This document shows positions 16,503 through 24,499 of a stretch of 64,000 nucleotides of DNA, in pieces; position 1 is the stretch's first letter, and each line of letters starts with the position of its first letter. This stretch comes from DASUBV01 sp036510065. Lineage in GTDB: Bacteria > Actinomycetota > Actinomycetes > Streptosporangiales > Streptosporangiaceae. Both the position numbers and the translations under genes were made by a program. The notes beneath the pieces were generated by a model that had not been told where the DNA came from, did not search any database, and worked only from the letters and a program-made list of their open reading frames with translations. Location of the stretch: contig DATCEO010000106.1 of the NCBI GenBank assembly GCA_036510065.1, positions 62,001 to 126,000 on the forward strand, written 5' to 3'.

Positions 16503-18506
16503 TTAATGGGGGTCGAACCCATCCGTTCCTGTTCGGCTGGGGCGATGATGGTCGGCTGAGCCGGTGGCCCGCGCCGCGGCGGCCAGCTCACGCTCGCCGT
16601 TGGCCCGGCTGGCAGCGACCGCGGCCGGAGCGATCGCGGCGACTGCGCCTGCGGAAGCCGCGCCTGCAGATACCGCGCCTGCGGGAACTGCGCCTGCGGG
16701 AACTGCGCCTGCGGGAACTGGGCCTGCGGAAACCCCGCCTGCGGGAACCGTCTCCGCGGGAGCGGCGGGGCTGGCGGCCTGGGGTCCTTCCTCCGTTCCG
16801 TGCACGTACTTGCCGCCCCGCAGCAGGGATGCCACGGCCGCGACGAGGCAGGCGGCGATCGCGAAGTCGAACGCGATGCTCAGGCCGTGCTCGAACGGCG
16901 CGGAGATCAGGGCCGGGAAGAACTTGTGCCCGGTGAGGTAGGCGGCATGGGCCGCCGGCAGCTTGGTCAGCGCGTGGCCGAGCAGCGTCTGGACCGGGTT
17001 GTAGCCCAGCAGGGCCGCGAACATGATCGAGACCGGCGGCAGCGCGGCGATCCTGGCCGCGTCGGCGTGCGGCACGCCCTGGGCCACCAGGCCGTGCGTC
17101 AGCGTGACCGGCAGTGTCCCGGCCAGGCCCAGGATGATCAGCGAGAAGAAGATGCCGATCGACAGCACCATGGCGGCGTTCTGGAAGGTCGCGCTTATCC
17201 CGGCGCCGACGCCGCGCTGGGCCGGGGGAAGGCTGTTCATGATGCCGGCCCGGTTCGGCGCGGCGAACAGGCCCATGCCGATCCCGTTGATCAGCAGGAT
17301 GACGGCGAGCTCCCAGTAGGCGAAGTTCACCGGGAGCAGCTCCAGGAGCACGAACGAGGCCGCGGCCACGACCATGCCGCCGGTGGCGAACGTCCGGGCG
17401 CCGAACCGGTCCGACAGGTAACCCGACACCGGGCCCGCGATGAGGAAGCCGAGCGTCAGCGGCAGCATCGCGATGCCGGCCCACAGCGGGGTCTGGCTGA
17501 AGCCGTACCCGTGGATCGGCAGGTAGATGCCCTGCAGCCAGATGATCAGGATGAACATCAGGCCGCCGCGGCCCAGGCTGGCCAGCAGGCTGGCCAGGTT
17601 GCCGGCGGTGAACGCGCGGATCCGGAACAGGCTGAGCCGGAACATCGGCTCGGCGACCTTGGTCTCGATGATGGCGAAGATCACCAGCACGGCGAGGCCG
17701 CCGCCGATGAGCGAGATGACCAGCGGGCTGGTCCAGCCCATGGCGTGGCCGCCGTAGGGCTGGATGCCGTAGGTGATGCCGACCAGGACCGCGATGAGGC
17801 CGGCGGCGAAGGTGACGTTGCCCCACCAGTCCAGCCGGGCGGCCTTGCGAATGCCGAGTTCCAGGAGCTTCCGGTACGACCAGATGGTCCCCGCCACCCC
17901 GAAGGGCACCGAGACCAGGAAGACCAGCCGCCAGTCGACCGGACCCAGGAGGCCGCCGAGGACCAGCCCGATGAACGAGCCGGTGATGCCGGCGACCTGG
18001 TTCAGGCCGAGAGCGAGGCCGCGCTGGTCGGTGGGGAAGGCGTCGGTGAGGATGGCACTGGAGTTGGCCATCAGCATGGCACCGCCGACGCCCTGCAGAA
18101 TGCGCATCCCGATGAGGTACCAGGCCGCGCTGGTGCCGTGCAGCCAGGTCACCGACAAGAGCACCGAGAATAGCGCGAAGATCGCGAAGCCCAGGTTGTA
18201 CATGCGGACCCGGCCGAACATGTCGCCGAGCCGGCCGAAGCTGACCACCAGGACGGCCGTCACGACCAGGTAGCCCATGAGCAGCCACAGCAGCAGGCCG
18301 GTGTTGCTGGCCTGCAGCGGGTTGACGCCGATGCCGCGGAAGATGTCGGGCAGGGCGATCAGCATGATCGAAGCGTTGATGGTCGCCATCAGGACGCCAA
18401 GGGTCGTGTTCGACAGGGCGATCCACTTATAGCGGGGGCCCGGCTCCTGCTCAGCGCGGCCGACGCCGGAATCCGGACTGGGCCGGTGTGATGCAGTTAG
18501 CGGCAC
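16503..18506 (-). CDS. MFS multidrug exporter, DHA2 (EmrB/QacA, 14-TM) family
   Basis: The 667-residue protein has about 14 TM helices. Motif A appears as GRLGDMFGRVRMY and motif C-like ILQGVGGAMLMANSSAILTDAFP follows, as in proton-driven drug exporters of the EmrB/QacA type. The last 90 residues are a cytoplasmic low-complexity tail of repeated PAGAV/SAGA units from a 15-bp tandem repeat. The GTG at 18506 has AAGGAAG six bases upstream and is preferred over the longer start at 18548. An 8-bp-arm palindrome with overlapping promoter lies at 18593-18614, but no regulator gene is adjacent. Confidence 0.9.
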   Translation of the reverse strand: MPLTASHRPSPDSGVGRAEQEPGPRYKWIALSNTTLGVLMATINASIMLIALPDIFRGIGVNPLQASNTGLLLWLLMGYLVVTAVLVVSFGRLGDMFGRVRMYNLGFAIFALFSVLLSVTWLHGTSAAWYLIGMRILQGVGGAMLMANSSAILTDAFPTDQRGLALGLNQVAGITGSFIGLVLGGLLGPVDWRLVFLVSVPFGVAGTIWSYRKLLELGIRKAARLDWWGNVTFAAGLIAVLVGITYGIQPYGGHAMGWTSPLVISLIGGGLAVLVIFAIIETKVAEPMFRLSLFRIRAFTAGNLASLLASLGRGGLMFILIIWLQGIYLPIHGYGFSQTPLWAGIAMLPLTLGFLIAGPVSGYLSDRFGARTFATGGMVVAAASFVLLELLPVNFAYWELAVILLINGIGMGLFAAPNRAGIMNSLPPAQRGVGAGISATFQNAAMVLSIGIFFSLIILGLAGTLPVTLTHGLVAQGVPHADAARIAALPPVSIMFAALLGYNPVQTLLGHALTKLPAAHAAYLTGHKFFPALISAPFEHGLSIAFDFAIAACLVAAVASLLRGGKYVHGTEEGPQAASPAAPAETVPAGGVSAGPVPAGAVPAGAVPAGAVSAGAASAGAVAAIAPAAVAASRANGERELAAAARATGSADHHRPSRTGTDGFDPH
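16644..16760. repeat. 15-bp tandem repeat inside the MFS gene
   Basis: A unit close to GCGCCTGCGGGAACT recurs about seven times with drift. Because the unit is a multiple of three it stays in frame and encodes the Ala/Gly/Pro/Val repeats of the exporter tail. Confidence 0.7.
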
Positions 18507-18592
18507 GAGCTTCCTTTCCAGCGGCCGTGAGGCGGGGCAGGCCCGCACGGAGCGGGGCTAGCGGGCTGGGCGGCCGATCTCACGGTATGCCG

Positions 18593-18614
18593 TTAGTTGC
18601 TTAATAGCAACTAA
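18593..18614. promoter_or_regulatory. MarR-like palindromic operator upstream of the MFS gene
   Basis: TTAGTTGC and GCAACTAA are perfect 8-bp arms around a 6-bp TTAATA centre. On the minus strand TTGCTA within it, a 17-base spacer and TACCGT could form a promoter about 60-90 bases before the GTG start, so a bound dimer would block RNA polymerase. Arm length and spacing match MarR-family sites next to drug exporters. Confidence 0.6.
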
Positions 18615-18672
18615 TCAGGAGAGGAGGCTGTTCCCCGGTTCGGCGGCCAATTGGAGGGTGTCTTGACGGCGG

Positions 18673-18713
18673 GGCTCAGGAGGACCGGGCTCAGGAGGAC
18701 CGGGCTCAGGCCA
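18673..18713. repeat. 15-bp direct repeat across a stop codon
   Basis: A GGGCTCAGGAGGACC unit occurs about 2.6 times and contains the TGA of the Gfo/Idh/MocA gene in its last copy. Unit slippage here would move the intergenic length but not the protein end. Confidence 0.6.
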
Positions 18714-19686
18714 GGGCCAGGTCGTGCAGGGCCCGGGCGGTCGGCAGCGCCGTGTCGACGGCCAGCAGTCGCGGCTCCTGCTCGCCGGCCAGCACGGCCT
18801 GGATGTGCGCGATGGCCGGCCCGAACGACGGCACGCCGCTGGCCGCCACCGTCCTGGGCTCGGCCCGCGGAGCCAGGACCTGGAAATAGTCACCGGCCCC
18901 GGGGTGGAAGGGGTTGGTGATGTGGATCTGCCCCGCGCTGCCCAGCAGCCGGGAGAACGCGTCATAGGCCCGGTTCAGCCCGCACGACAGCAGCAGCCGC
19001 CGTCCGCCCGGGTAGCGCAGGACGCCCCACGACTCCAGGTCGATCCCGTGGCCGCCGGGCTGCGCGCTGGCCAGGGCGCTGTCGTGCTCGGCGCCGAACA
19101 GCTCGAAAGCCAGCCGGATCGGGTAGCAGCCGACATCGTTGAGGGCTCCGCCCTCGAGGCTGGCGAACATCCGGATGTTGTCGGGCTTGGTGACCGAGAA
19201 GTGGAAGCTGGACTGGATCTCGCGCAGCTCGCCGATGGCGCCCCCGGCGACTAGCTCCCTGACCTGAGCAAGCTGCTCCTGGAAGGGAAACACGAACGCC
19301 TCCCACAGCAGCGTTCCGGTCTCCCGCGCGACGGCCAGCACGCGGCGGGTCTCCTCGAGGCGGCCGCACAGCGGCTTCTCGCACAGCACCGGCTTGCCCG
19401 CGGTCAGCGCGCGGATCGTCCACTCGGCGTGCAGCGAGTTGGGCAGCGCTATATAGAGAGCATCCACGTCGGGATCGCCGATGAGCCGCTCATAACCCGC
19501 GACCGCCCGCTCGATCCCGTTCGCGCTGGCGTAGTCCTGCGCCCGGCTCAGGTCACGGCCTGCTACGACGGCCGCCACTCCGCCGGCGTGCCGCAGCCCC
19601 GGCAGGAACGCCGCCCGGGCGATGTTGGCCGTGCCCATGATGCCCCAGCGCACGTGGGCCGGCCCGGCGGCCGCCCCGGCACTCAT
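18706..19686 (-). CDS. Gfo/Idh/MocA-family NAD(P)-dependent oxidoreductase
   Basis: The 326-residue protein has an N-terminal Rossmann domain (VRWGIMGTANIARAAFLPGL), the family's EKPLCGRLEETRRV catalytic-Lys segment, and a C-terminal alpha/beta domain with GGALNDVGCYPIRLAFELFG. Such enzymes oxidise or reduce sugars, inositols or related polyols with NAD(P). The ATG overlaps the stop of the upstream relative in an ATGA junction, so it was once translationally coupled to it. The upstream partner (19683-20245) is now broken, which may lower expression of this gene. The frame stays open upstream of the ATG, but that extension has no homology. Confidence 0.87.
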   Translation of the reverse strand: MSAGAAAGPAHVRWGIMGTANIARAAFLPGLRHAGGVAAVVAGRDLSRAQDYASANGIERAVAGYERLIGDPDVDALYIALPNSLHAEWTIRALTAGKPVLCEKPLCGRLEETRRVLAVARETGTLLWEAFVFPFQEQLAQVRELVAGGAIGELREIQSSFHFSVTKPDNIRMFASLEGGALNDVGCYPIRLAFELFGAEHDSALASAQPGGHGIDLESWGVLRYPGGRRLLLSCGLNRAYDAFSRLLGSAGQIHITNPFHPGAGDYFQVLAPRAEPRTVAASGVPSFGPAIAHIQAVLAGEQEPRLLAVDTALPTARALHDLALA

Positions 19687-20245
19687 GCGGTCTCCGCGCC
19701 GGGAGCATCCAGCGGCAGGCTGACCCACCGGCGCTCGAAGTGGGAGATCTCCACGGCTTTCACCATCTCCTGCACCCAGATCGGGTCCTCGAAGTTCCCT
19801 CGTTGCCGTCGATCTCGCCCAGCACCTAGCTGGCGAAGTTGGCCGTGAGGTTCGCATAGTAGAGCGTCCGCCACGACTTCCGGGCGGTCCCGCCCGGCGG
19901 ATAGTAGCTGGCCGGGACCTCCACCTCGCGGAACTCCACATCGTCGGGCCGGGCCAGCTTAAAGGTCTCGCAGATGCCGAACTCCTCGACCGGCCGGGCG
20001 ATGGCCGCGCCCTCGCTGCCGGAGACGCGGACCTCGATGCCGGGGTAGTTGCCGACGGTAACGAAGCTAGTCTGCACCGAGCACAGCGCGCCGCTGGCGA
20101 ACTCGCCGATGAAGATGTCACCGTCGTCGATGTTGGCCCTGGCCATCTGCCCGGTGGCGGCGATCATCCGCTCGGGCACGAAGTTGCGCATGACGCCGAC
20201 CACGGCGGTCAGGCCGGAGTCCATGAACGAGTGCCCTAAGGTCAT
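19683..20245 (-). pseudogene. Decayed Gfo/Idh/MocA oxidoreductase (C-terminal domain remnant)
   Basis: The remnant reads GHSFMDSGLTAVVG... through RVSGSEGAAIARPVEEF to SWRTLYYANLTANFAS, the second domain of the Gfo/Idh/MocA family. A TAG at 19826-19828 interrupts the frame; the reading then continues as VLGEIDGNEG, loses one base near 19797, and resumes as NFEDPIWVQEMVKAVEISHFERRWVSLPLD to the original stop. The whole N-terminal NAD-binding domain is missing, since the divergent DapA-like gene starts only 50 bases beyond the remnant. Three independent lesions make a sequencing error unlikely as the sole cause. The old stop codon overlaps the start of the intact downstream paralogue. Confidence 0.8.
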
Positions 20246-20295
20246 ATAAGCCGGCGCGCCGACGGCTGGCCAGAGGTGAGATTACGGAGTCATGA

Positions 20296-21087
20296 ATGAC
20301 TGATGCACCACGGACCGAGTGGCCGGCACCCCTGTTCACCGGCGTCGGAGTCGCCCTGCTCACCTTGCTGGACAGCGGCGGCAGCGTCGATACCGGAGCC
20401 ACCGGGGCGCTGGCCGCCGGGCTGACCGGGCGCGGCGTCCGGGCCGTGCTGGCCTGCGGCACCACCGGCGAGCCGGCCACGCTGACCGATGCCGAGCGGC
20501 GTGCGGTGATCAGCGCCGTGCGCGAGGCGGTACCGGCGCAGATCCCGGTGCTCGCGGGCACCGGCGCGCCGAGCGCGGAGCGGGCCGCGGACCTCACCGC
20601 CCAGGCCGTCGAGGCCGGGGCCGAGGCGGTCCTGGCCTGGCCGCCGCCGGGCAGCGAGGACCTGCCGGGGTACTTCGCCGCGATCGCCGCGGTGGCGCAG
20701 GGCCGCCCCGTGCTCGCCTATCACATCCCGTGGATCTCGGCTCCCGGCGTCCCGGTTCAGGCGCTCGCGGGCCTGCCGGTGGCCGGGATCAAGGATTCCT
20801 CCGGCAGCCCCGACCGGCTGATCGAGGAGATCGCGTACTACCCCGGCGCGACGTACACCGGGTCGTCCGCGCTGCTGGCCGTGGCCGGGCCGATGGGCGG
20901 CACCGGGGCGATCCTGGCCGCCGCCAACGTCGAGCCGGAGCTGTGCTGCGCGGCCTTCGCCGGTGACGGCAACGCCCAGCGCGCGCTGGCCGAGGTCCAC
21001 CTGGCGGGCCGGGCGGGCGGGCCGCGTGCGCTCAAGGCCATCCTGGCCCAGCGCCACGGCGTCAGCGCGCTGAGCCGGGCCAGCTAG
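20296..21087 (+). CDS. Dihydrodipicolinate synthase (DapA)-like aldolase
   Basis: This 263-residue class I aldolase has GTTGEP at 55-60, Tyr142 in AYHIP and the Schiff-base Lys166 in GIKDSSG. Those residues define the DapA/N-acetylneuraminate lyase superfamily, which condenses or cleaves pyruvate-containing substrates. It is shorter than true DapA (about 290) and sits beside Gfo/Idh/MocA genes rather than lysine genes, so a role in sugar-acid breakdown is more likely than lysine synthesis. GGAG precedes the ATG. Confidence 0.83.
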   Translation: MTDAPRTEWPAPLFTGVGVALLTLLDSGGSVDTGATGALAAGLTGRGVRAVLACGTTGEPATLTDAERRAVISAVREAVPAQIPVLAGTGAPSAERAADLTAQAVEAGAEAVLAWPPPGSEDLPGYFAAIAAVAQGRPVLAYHIPWISAPGVPVQALAGLPVAGIKDSSGSPDRLIEEIAYYPGATYTGSSALLAVAGPMGGTGAILAAANVEPELCCAAFAGDGNAQRALAEVHLAGRAGGPRALKAILAQRHGVSALSRAS

Positions 21088-21127
21088 CCGGAACAGGACA
21101 AGGCAGGAAAGGCAGGAGAGGACGGGC

Positions 21128-21985
21128 ATGACCGGACTGCAGCGCGGGATCGCGGTGCCGAACTTCGCCGAGGACCCGGCCGAGCTGATCGAGCTGGGCG
21201 TGGCCGCCGAGCAGGCGGGCTTCGACGGCTTCTTCCTGTGGGATCACATCGTTTTCGCTAGTAACGGAGAGGGTCCGCCGATCGCCGATCCCTGGCTGGT
21301 CCTGGCCGTCGTGGCCGCCCGGACCACCCGGATCAAGCTGGGCACCATGATCACGCCCGTGCCGCGGCGCCGGCCCTGGCAGCTGGCCCGGCAGACGGCC
21401 ACGCTCGACGTGCTCAGCGGCGGGCGGCTGATCCTCGGGGTGGGCATCGGGTCGCCGGCCTACGGCGACTTCGGGATCTTCCACGAGCCGTCGGGGGAGC
21501 GCGCCCGCGCGGACCTGCTCGACGAGGGCCTGGACGTGCTGGCGGGGCTGTGGACGGGGGAGCGGTTCTCCTACGCCGGCCAGCACTTCACCGTCGAGCC
21601 GGTCCGGTTCCGGCCCCGGCCGGCCCAGCAGCCGCGGATCCCGGTCTGGGTCGGCGGCGTGCTGCCGGCCGCCCGGCCGGTCGAGCGCGCGTCCCGCTGG
21701 GACGGGATGGTGCCGATCCGGTACGCCGACGGCCGGCTCGCGCGGGTGTCGGCCGCCGACATCGGAGACGTGCGCGACAAGATCAGCGCGAGCCGCGGCT
21801 CGGCGGACGGCATCGACCTGGTGGTGTGGGCGGAGGTGGCCACCGACCCGGCCGCCGTGCCCGACATCGCCCGGCCCTATGGGGAGGCGGGCGCCACCTG
21901 GTGGCTGGAATCGGCCCGGCCGGCCGGCCCGGACGGCGGCGGCTGGTGGGACGGCGCCCGGCAGCGAGTCGCGGCCGGGGTGTAG
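21128..21985 (+). CDS. LLM-class flavin- or F420-dependent oxidoreductase
   Basis: The 285-residue protein has the luciferase-like TIM-barrel signature: EQAGFDGFFLWDHI, then IKLGTMITPVPRRRPWQLARQTATLDVLSGGRLILGVGIG and IPVWVGG. Members use FMN or F420; the cofactor cannot be told here, though the genome has an F420 reductase (npdG at 29405). It lies 40 bases after the DapA-like gene in the same direction and probably shares its transcript. GAGAGGA precedes the ATG. Confidence 0.85.
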   Translation: MTGLQRGIAVPNFAEDPAELIELGVAAEQAGFDGFFLWDHIVFASNGEGPPIADPWLVLAVVAARTTRIKLGTMITPVPRRRPWQLARQTATLDVLSGGRLILGVGIGSPAYGDFGIFHEPSGERARADLLDEGLDVLAGLWTGERFSYAGQHFTVEPVRFRPRPAQQPRIPVWVGGVLPAARPVERASRWDGMVPIRYADGRLARVSAADIGDVRDKISASRGSADGIDLVVWAEVATDPAAVPDIARPYGEAGATWWLESARPAGPDGGGWWDGARQRVAAGV

Positions 21986-22033
21986 GCCGCCCGTTGCTGC
22001 CCCTGCTGGTGCCGGGCCGGCCATGCGGGTCCG

Positions 22034-23671
22034 TTACTGCTGGTTAGTCCCGGTGGCGGCATACAGCCGCAGCACGACCGACTTGACGGTCCAGCGGCGG
22101 ATCAGGTGCATGCGGGCGACCAGCCGCGCTTCGGCCACGGAGAGCGGGGTCCGCAGGGCGGACCCGTGCTGCCAGCGCACCGTCCATACCCGCCGCGTGC
22201 CCGCGATCCGGCGGGCGACCAGGGTGGCGGGCACGGGCTTGCCCGTCAGCGACGCGGCGGCGATCGGTGACTTCAGCTGGCTGACGTTGGCCAGCCTGGC
22301 GAACGGGCCGGGGTAGGTCAGGCCGACGACCCGGGTGTCCCAGGGCAGGTACAGGACGGCGTCGCCGGGCCGCTCGTAGCGGGCCACGATGGACGCCACG
22401 CGGACCAGGTTGTCCGATCGCGAGGACGTGCGCCGGGCGGCTTGCTGGGGAGCGACGACCGTGGCGGCGATGACCGCCACCAGCAGCGCCGACGGCAGCA
22501 GCGCGAGCGGCGGATAACGCCGCCCGGCCGGCGTCAGCGCGGCCAGCCGGGCCAGCCAGGCCAGGCCGCCCGCCATGAGCAGGGCCACGGCCGGCATGCA
22601 GAAGACGACATACCGTTCCACGTAGACCGGCTTCAGCTCGGAGACCGCGAGCAGGACGAGCGGCGGCAGCACGAGCCAGGGCAGCGTGACCGCGGCCGGA
22701 ACGCAGACCACCCGCTGGCGGCGGCTCACGTCGGCGGCCAGCCCCGCGAGGATCAGCGCGATCGCCAGGGGGATCAGGTACCGGGAGCCGGAGAAGTCGG
22801 CGAGCAGGCCGGCCATCGTCTTGTGGCTCGGCTTCGTCACCCAGCCGAGCTGCCCGGACTGCCGGGACGAGAAGTAGAGCAGGGGGCTGAGCGCCGCCAC
22901 GGCGACCGCGGCCGCCACGAGCCAGCGCCGGGTCGCCGCCCGCAGCTGCGCCCGCGCCTGCTCGGTGACCGGTATCCGGGCCCGCATGATCAGGAGGCTG
23001 GCCGCGTGCGCCGCGAGCAGGATCAGCGCGACCAGGTTGAGCAGGGCCAGGACCACGATCACTGCGGCGTAGGCCGCCCACCACCACCGGCTGGGCTCGG
23101 TCATGCCGCGGACCAGCAGGTAGCTGGCGCCGACCGCGCAGAGCGTGGCCATGGCGTAGGGCCGGGCGTCCTGCGCGTACCACGTCGTGGCCGGCAGCGC
23201 CACGAACAGCAGGCCGGCCAGCAGCCCGGTGGCCGAGGCGGCCGGGGCCCTGGCCGCGATGGCCAGCCGCCGTCCGAGCGCGGCGGTCAGGCCGGCCGCG
23301 AGGCTGGCGGCCACGAGCGAGGGCAGCCGCATCGCCGCGGGCGTGCTGCCCAGCCCGCCTATGACCAGATGCATGATCAGGTAGTACAGGCCGTGCACGG
23401 CATCCTGGTGGCGCAGCAGCGCGAGGATCTGCGCGGGCGACCGCTGGGCCACCTCACGGGTATAGCCCTCGTCGCGCCATAGCGACGCACGGCCGATCTG
23501 GTAGCCGCCTACCAGCAGCTCGGCCACGACGGGCCCGAGCACGGTCAGCCAGCTGAGGACCAGGGGCCAGCGTTCCGCACGGGACACCGTGCGGCCGGGG
23601 GCAGTGTCAGCCGCGCTGAGCGACCGTTGCGAGGCCGGCGCGGACAGGCCGGGCGCAGCCCAGCCCCTCAT
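22034..23671 (-). CDS. Membrane glycosyltransferase, GT39/ArnT-like
   Basis: About 545 residues with roughly ten or more TM helices. The first loop motif SLWRDEGYTREVAQR carries the acidic pair typical of GT-C enzymes that use polyprenyl-phosphate sugars, and the C-terminal soluble part follows the last helix. It probably transfers a sugar to an envelope protein or lipid at the outer face. Two starts are possible: this ATG and a TTG at 23716 that adds 15 residues; neither has a strong ribosome site. Confidence 0.75.
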   Translation of the reverse strand: MRGWAAPGLSAPASQRSLSAADTAPGRTVSRAERWPLVLSWLTVLGPVVAELLVGGYQIGRASLWRDEGYTREVAQRSPAQILALLRHQDAVHGLYYLIMHLVIGGLGSTPAAMRLPSLVAASLAAGLTAALGRRLAIAARAPAASATGLLAGLLFVALPATTWYAQDARPYAMATLCAVGASYLLVRGMTEPSRWWWAAYAAVIVVLALLNLVALILLAAHAASLLIMRARIPVTEQARAQLRAATRRWLVAAAVAVAALSPLLYFSSRQSGQLGWVTKPSHKTMAGLLADFSGSRYLIPLAIALILAGLAADVSRRQRVVCVPAAVTLPWLVLPPLVLLAVSELKPVYVERYVVFCMPAVALLMAGGLAWLARLAALTPAGRRYPPLALLPSALLVAVIAATVVAPQQAARRTSSRSDNLVRVASIVARYERPGDAVLYLPWDTRVVGLTYPGPFARLANVSQLKSPIAAASLTGKPVPATLVARRIAGTRRVWTVRWQHGSALRTPLSVAEARLVARMHLIRRWTVKSVVLRLYAATGTNQQ

Positions 23672-23821
23672 GAGGCCCCGGCCGGGCAGGCCGCTATCGG
23701 GGTGACGCCGGCGCAATGCACGTTGACTCCGTTCGCCGCCCTGGGCTGATCTTGCCGCGGCCAGGACGCCACGCGTGAGGGTGGGAGAGGCACGAGTGCG
23801 GTGCCATCAATTTATATTTCA

Positions 23822-23883
23822 TCGATGGTGTATGAATCCTAAAGCACTGCTCAAGTCTGTTCTCCAATTCGACGCACCATCGA
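23822..23883. repeat. Spaced 9-bp inverted repeat in an AT-richer island
   Basis: TCGATGGTG (23822-23830) and CACCATCGA (23875-23883) flank a 44-base AT-richer segment in the gap between the GT39-like gene and the small protein gene. It could be a looped operator or a decayed element; no gene is supported here. Confidence 0.35.
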
Positions 23884-23940
23884 CGGTCATCGTTCGCCGG
23901 GGACGGGATGCAGGGCTGGCGGCCGGGGCGGCCGCCCCGG

Positions 23941-24150
23941 CTACCCGGAGCCGGGCTCAGTCAGCTCGGGGCGCGTCAGCACGACGGCCCTGACCTGGTC
24001 CCGGAGATCCACGGCGTCCTCGCCGCGGACCGTCATCGGCGGCGAGGCCCCGCGCAGGCGGGCGTAGCACAGGCGGTCCACGCCGCGCCAGATGTCCCAG
24101 TGCGGGAACTCGGCACCATACGGCCACCAGTCGGGATTCTGATCGGCCAT
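23941..24150 (-). CDS. Small conserved actinobacterial protein of unknown function
   Basis: The 69-residue protein begins MADQNPDWWPYGAEFPHWDIWRGVDRLCYARLRG and ends with a hydrophilic helix (EDAVDLRDQVRAVVL). Small proteins with this PYGxEFPxW...W-G...YAR layout are known to me from actinomycetes, commonly next to a short GntR regulator, but without assigned function. TATAGT at 24157-24162 lies exactly six bases before the ATG, a very clear leaderless -10. It is divergent from the GntR gene at 24254. Confidence 0.7.
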   Translation of the reverse strand: MADQNPDWWPYGAEFPHWDIWRGVDRLCYARLRGASPPMTVRGEDAVDLRDQVRAVVLTRPELTEPGSG

Positions 24151-24156
24151 GGCTTC

Positions 24157-24247
24157 ACTATAGAGCATAGACAGCTATATATGCTCTCACTCCTACGTAG
24201 CTCTATGAGCTAGCCGAGGTTTATGCAGCTAGGAGACTGCCTACGTT
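24157..24247. promoter_or_regulatory. Divergent leaderless promoters with palindromic operators
   Basis: This AT-rich stretch holds TATAGT (minus strand, 24157-24162), TACGTT (plus strand, 24242-24247), an inverted repeat AGAGCATA/TATGCTCT at 24162-24169 and 24180-24187, and a 15-bp palindrome with TAGCTC/GAGCTA arms at 24198-24212. The first inverted repeat abuts the -10 of the small protein gene. Both are good candidate sites for the adjacent GntR protein. Confidence 0.6.
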
Positions 24248-24253
24248 GATCAC

Positions 24254-24493
24254 GTGCGAGAGATTGATCCACTCGGCCCGGACTTCGCCTACATCCAGGT
24301 GGCGAATGACATCGCCGCGCGCATTGAGGTCGGGGAGATAACGCATAAGCTGCCCGCCGAGCGCGACCTGGCCCAGGAATATGGCGTTGCCTACCAGACG
24401 GTCCGGCACTCCATGCAGGTCCTCCGCGATCGCGGGCTCATCATTACCCGCCAGGGCCGCGGCACCTTCGTCGCCCCGCGGGACCCGGCCTAG
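24254..24493 (+). CDS. Short GntR-family regulator (HTH domain only)
   Basis: The 79-residue protein is almost only a winged helix-turn-helix: YIQVANDIAARIEVGEITHKLPAERDLAQEYGVAYQTVRHSMQVLRDRGLIITRQGRGTFV. It lacks the usual effector domain of about 150 residues, as do some plasmid-transfer and actinomycete GntR proteins. TACGTT lies six bases before the GTG, so it is probably leaderless. It likely regulates itself and the divergent small protein. Confidence 0.85.
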   Translation: MREIDPLGPDFAYIQVANDIAARIEVGEITHKLPAERDLAQEYGVAYQTVRHSMQVLRDRGLIITRQGRGTFVAPRDPA

Positions 24494-24499
24494 CCCGGA

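Noticed and set aside
23775..23993. A 72-codon frame in the AT-richer gap before the small protein gene
   Set aside because: It overlaps the opposite-strand small gene, ends in Arg/Ala composition and has no ribosome site or leaderless hexamer.
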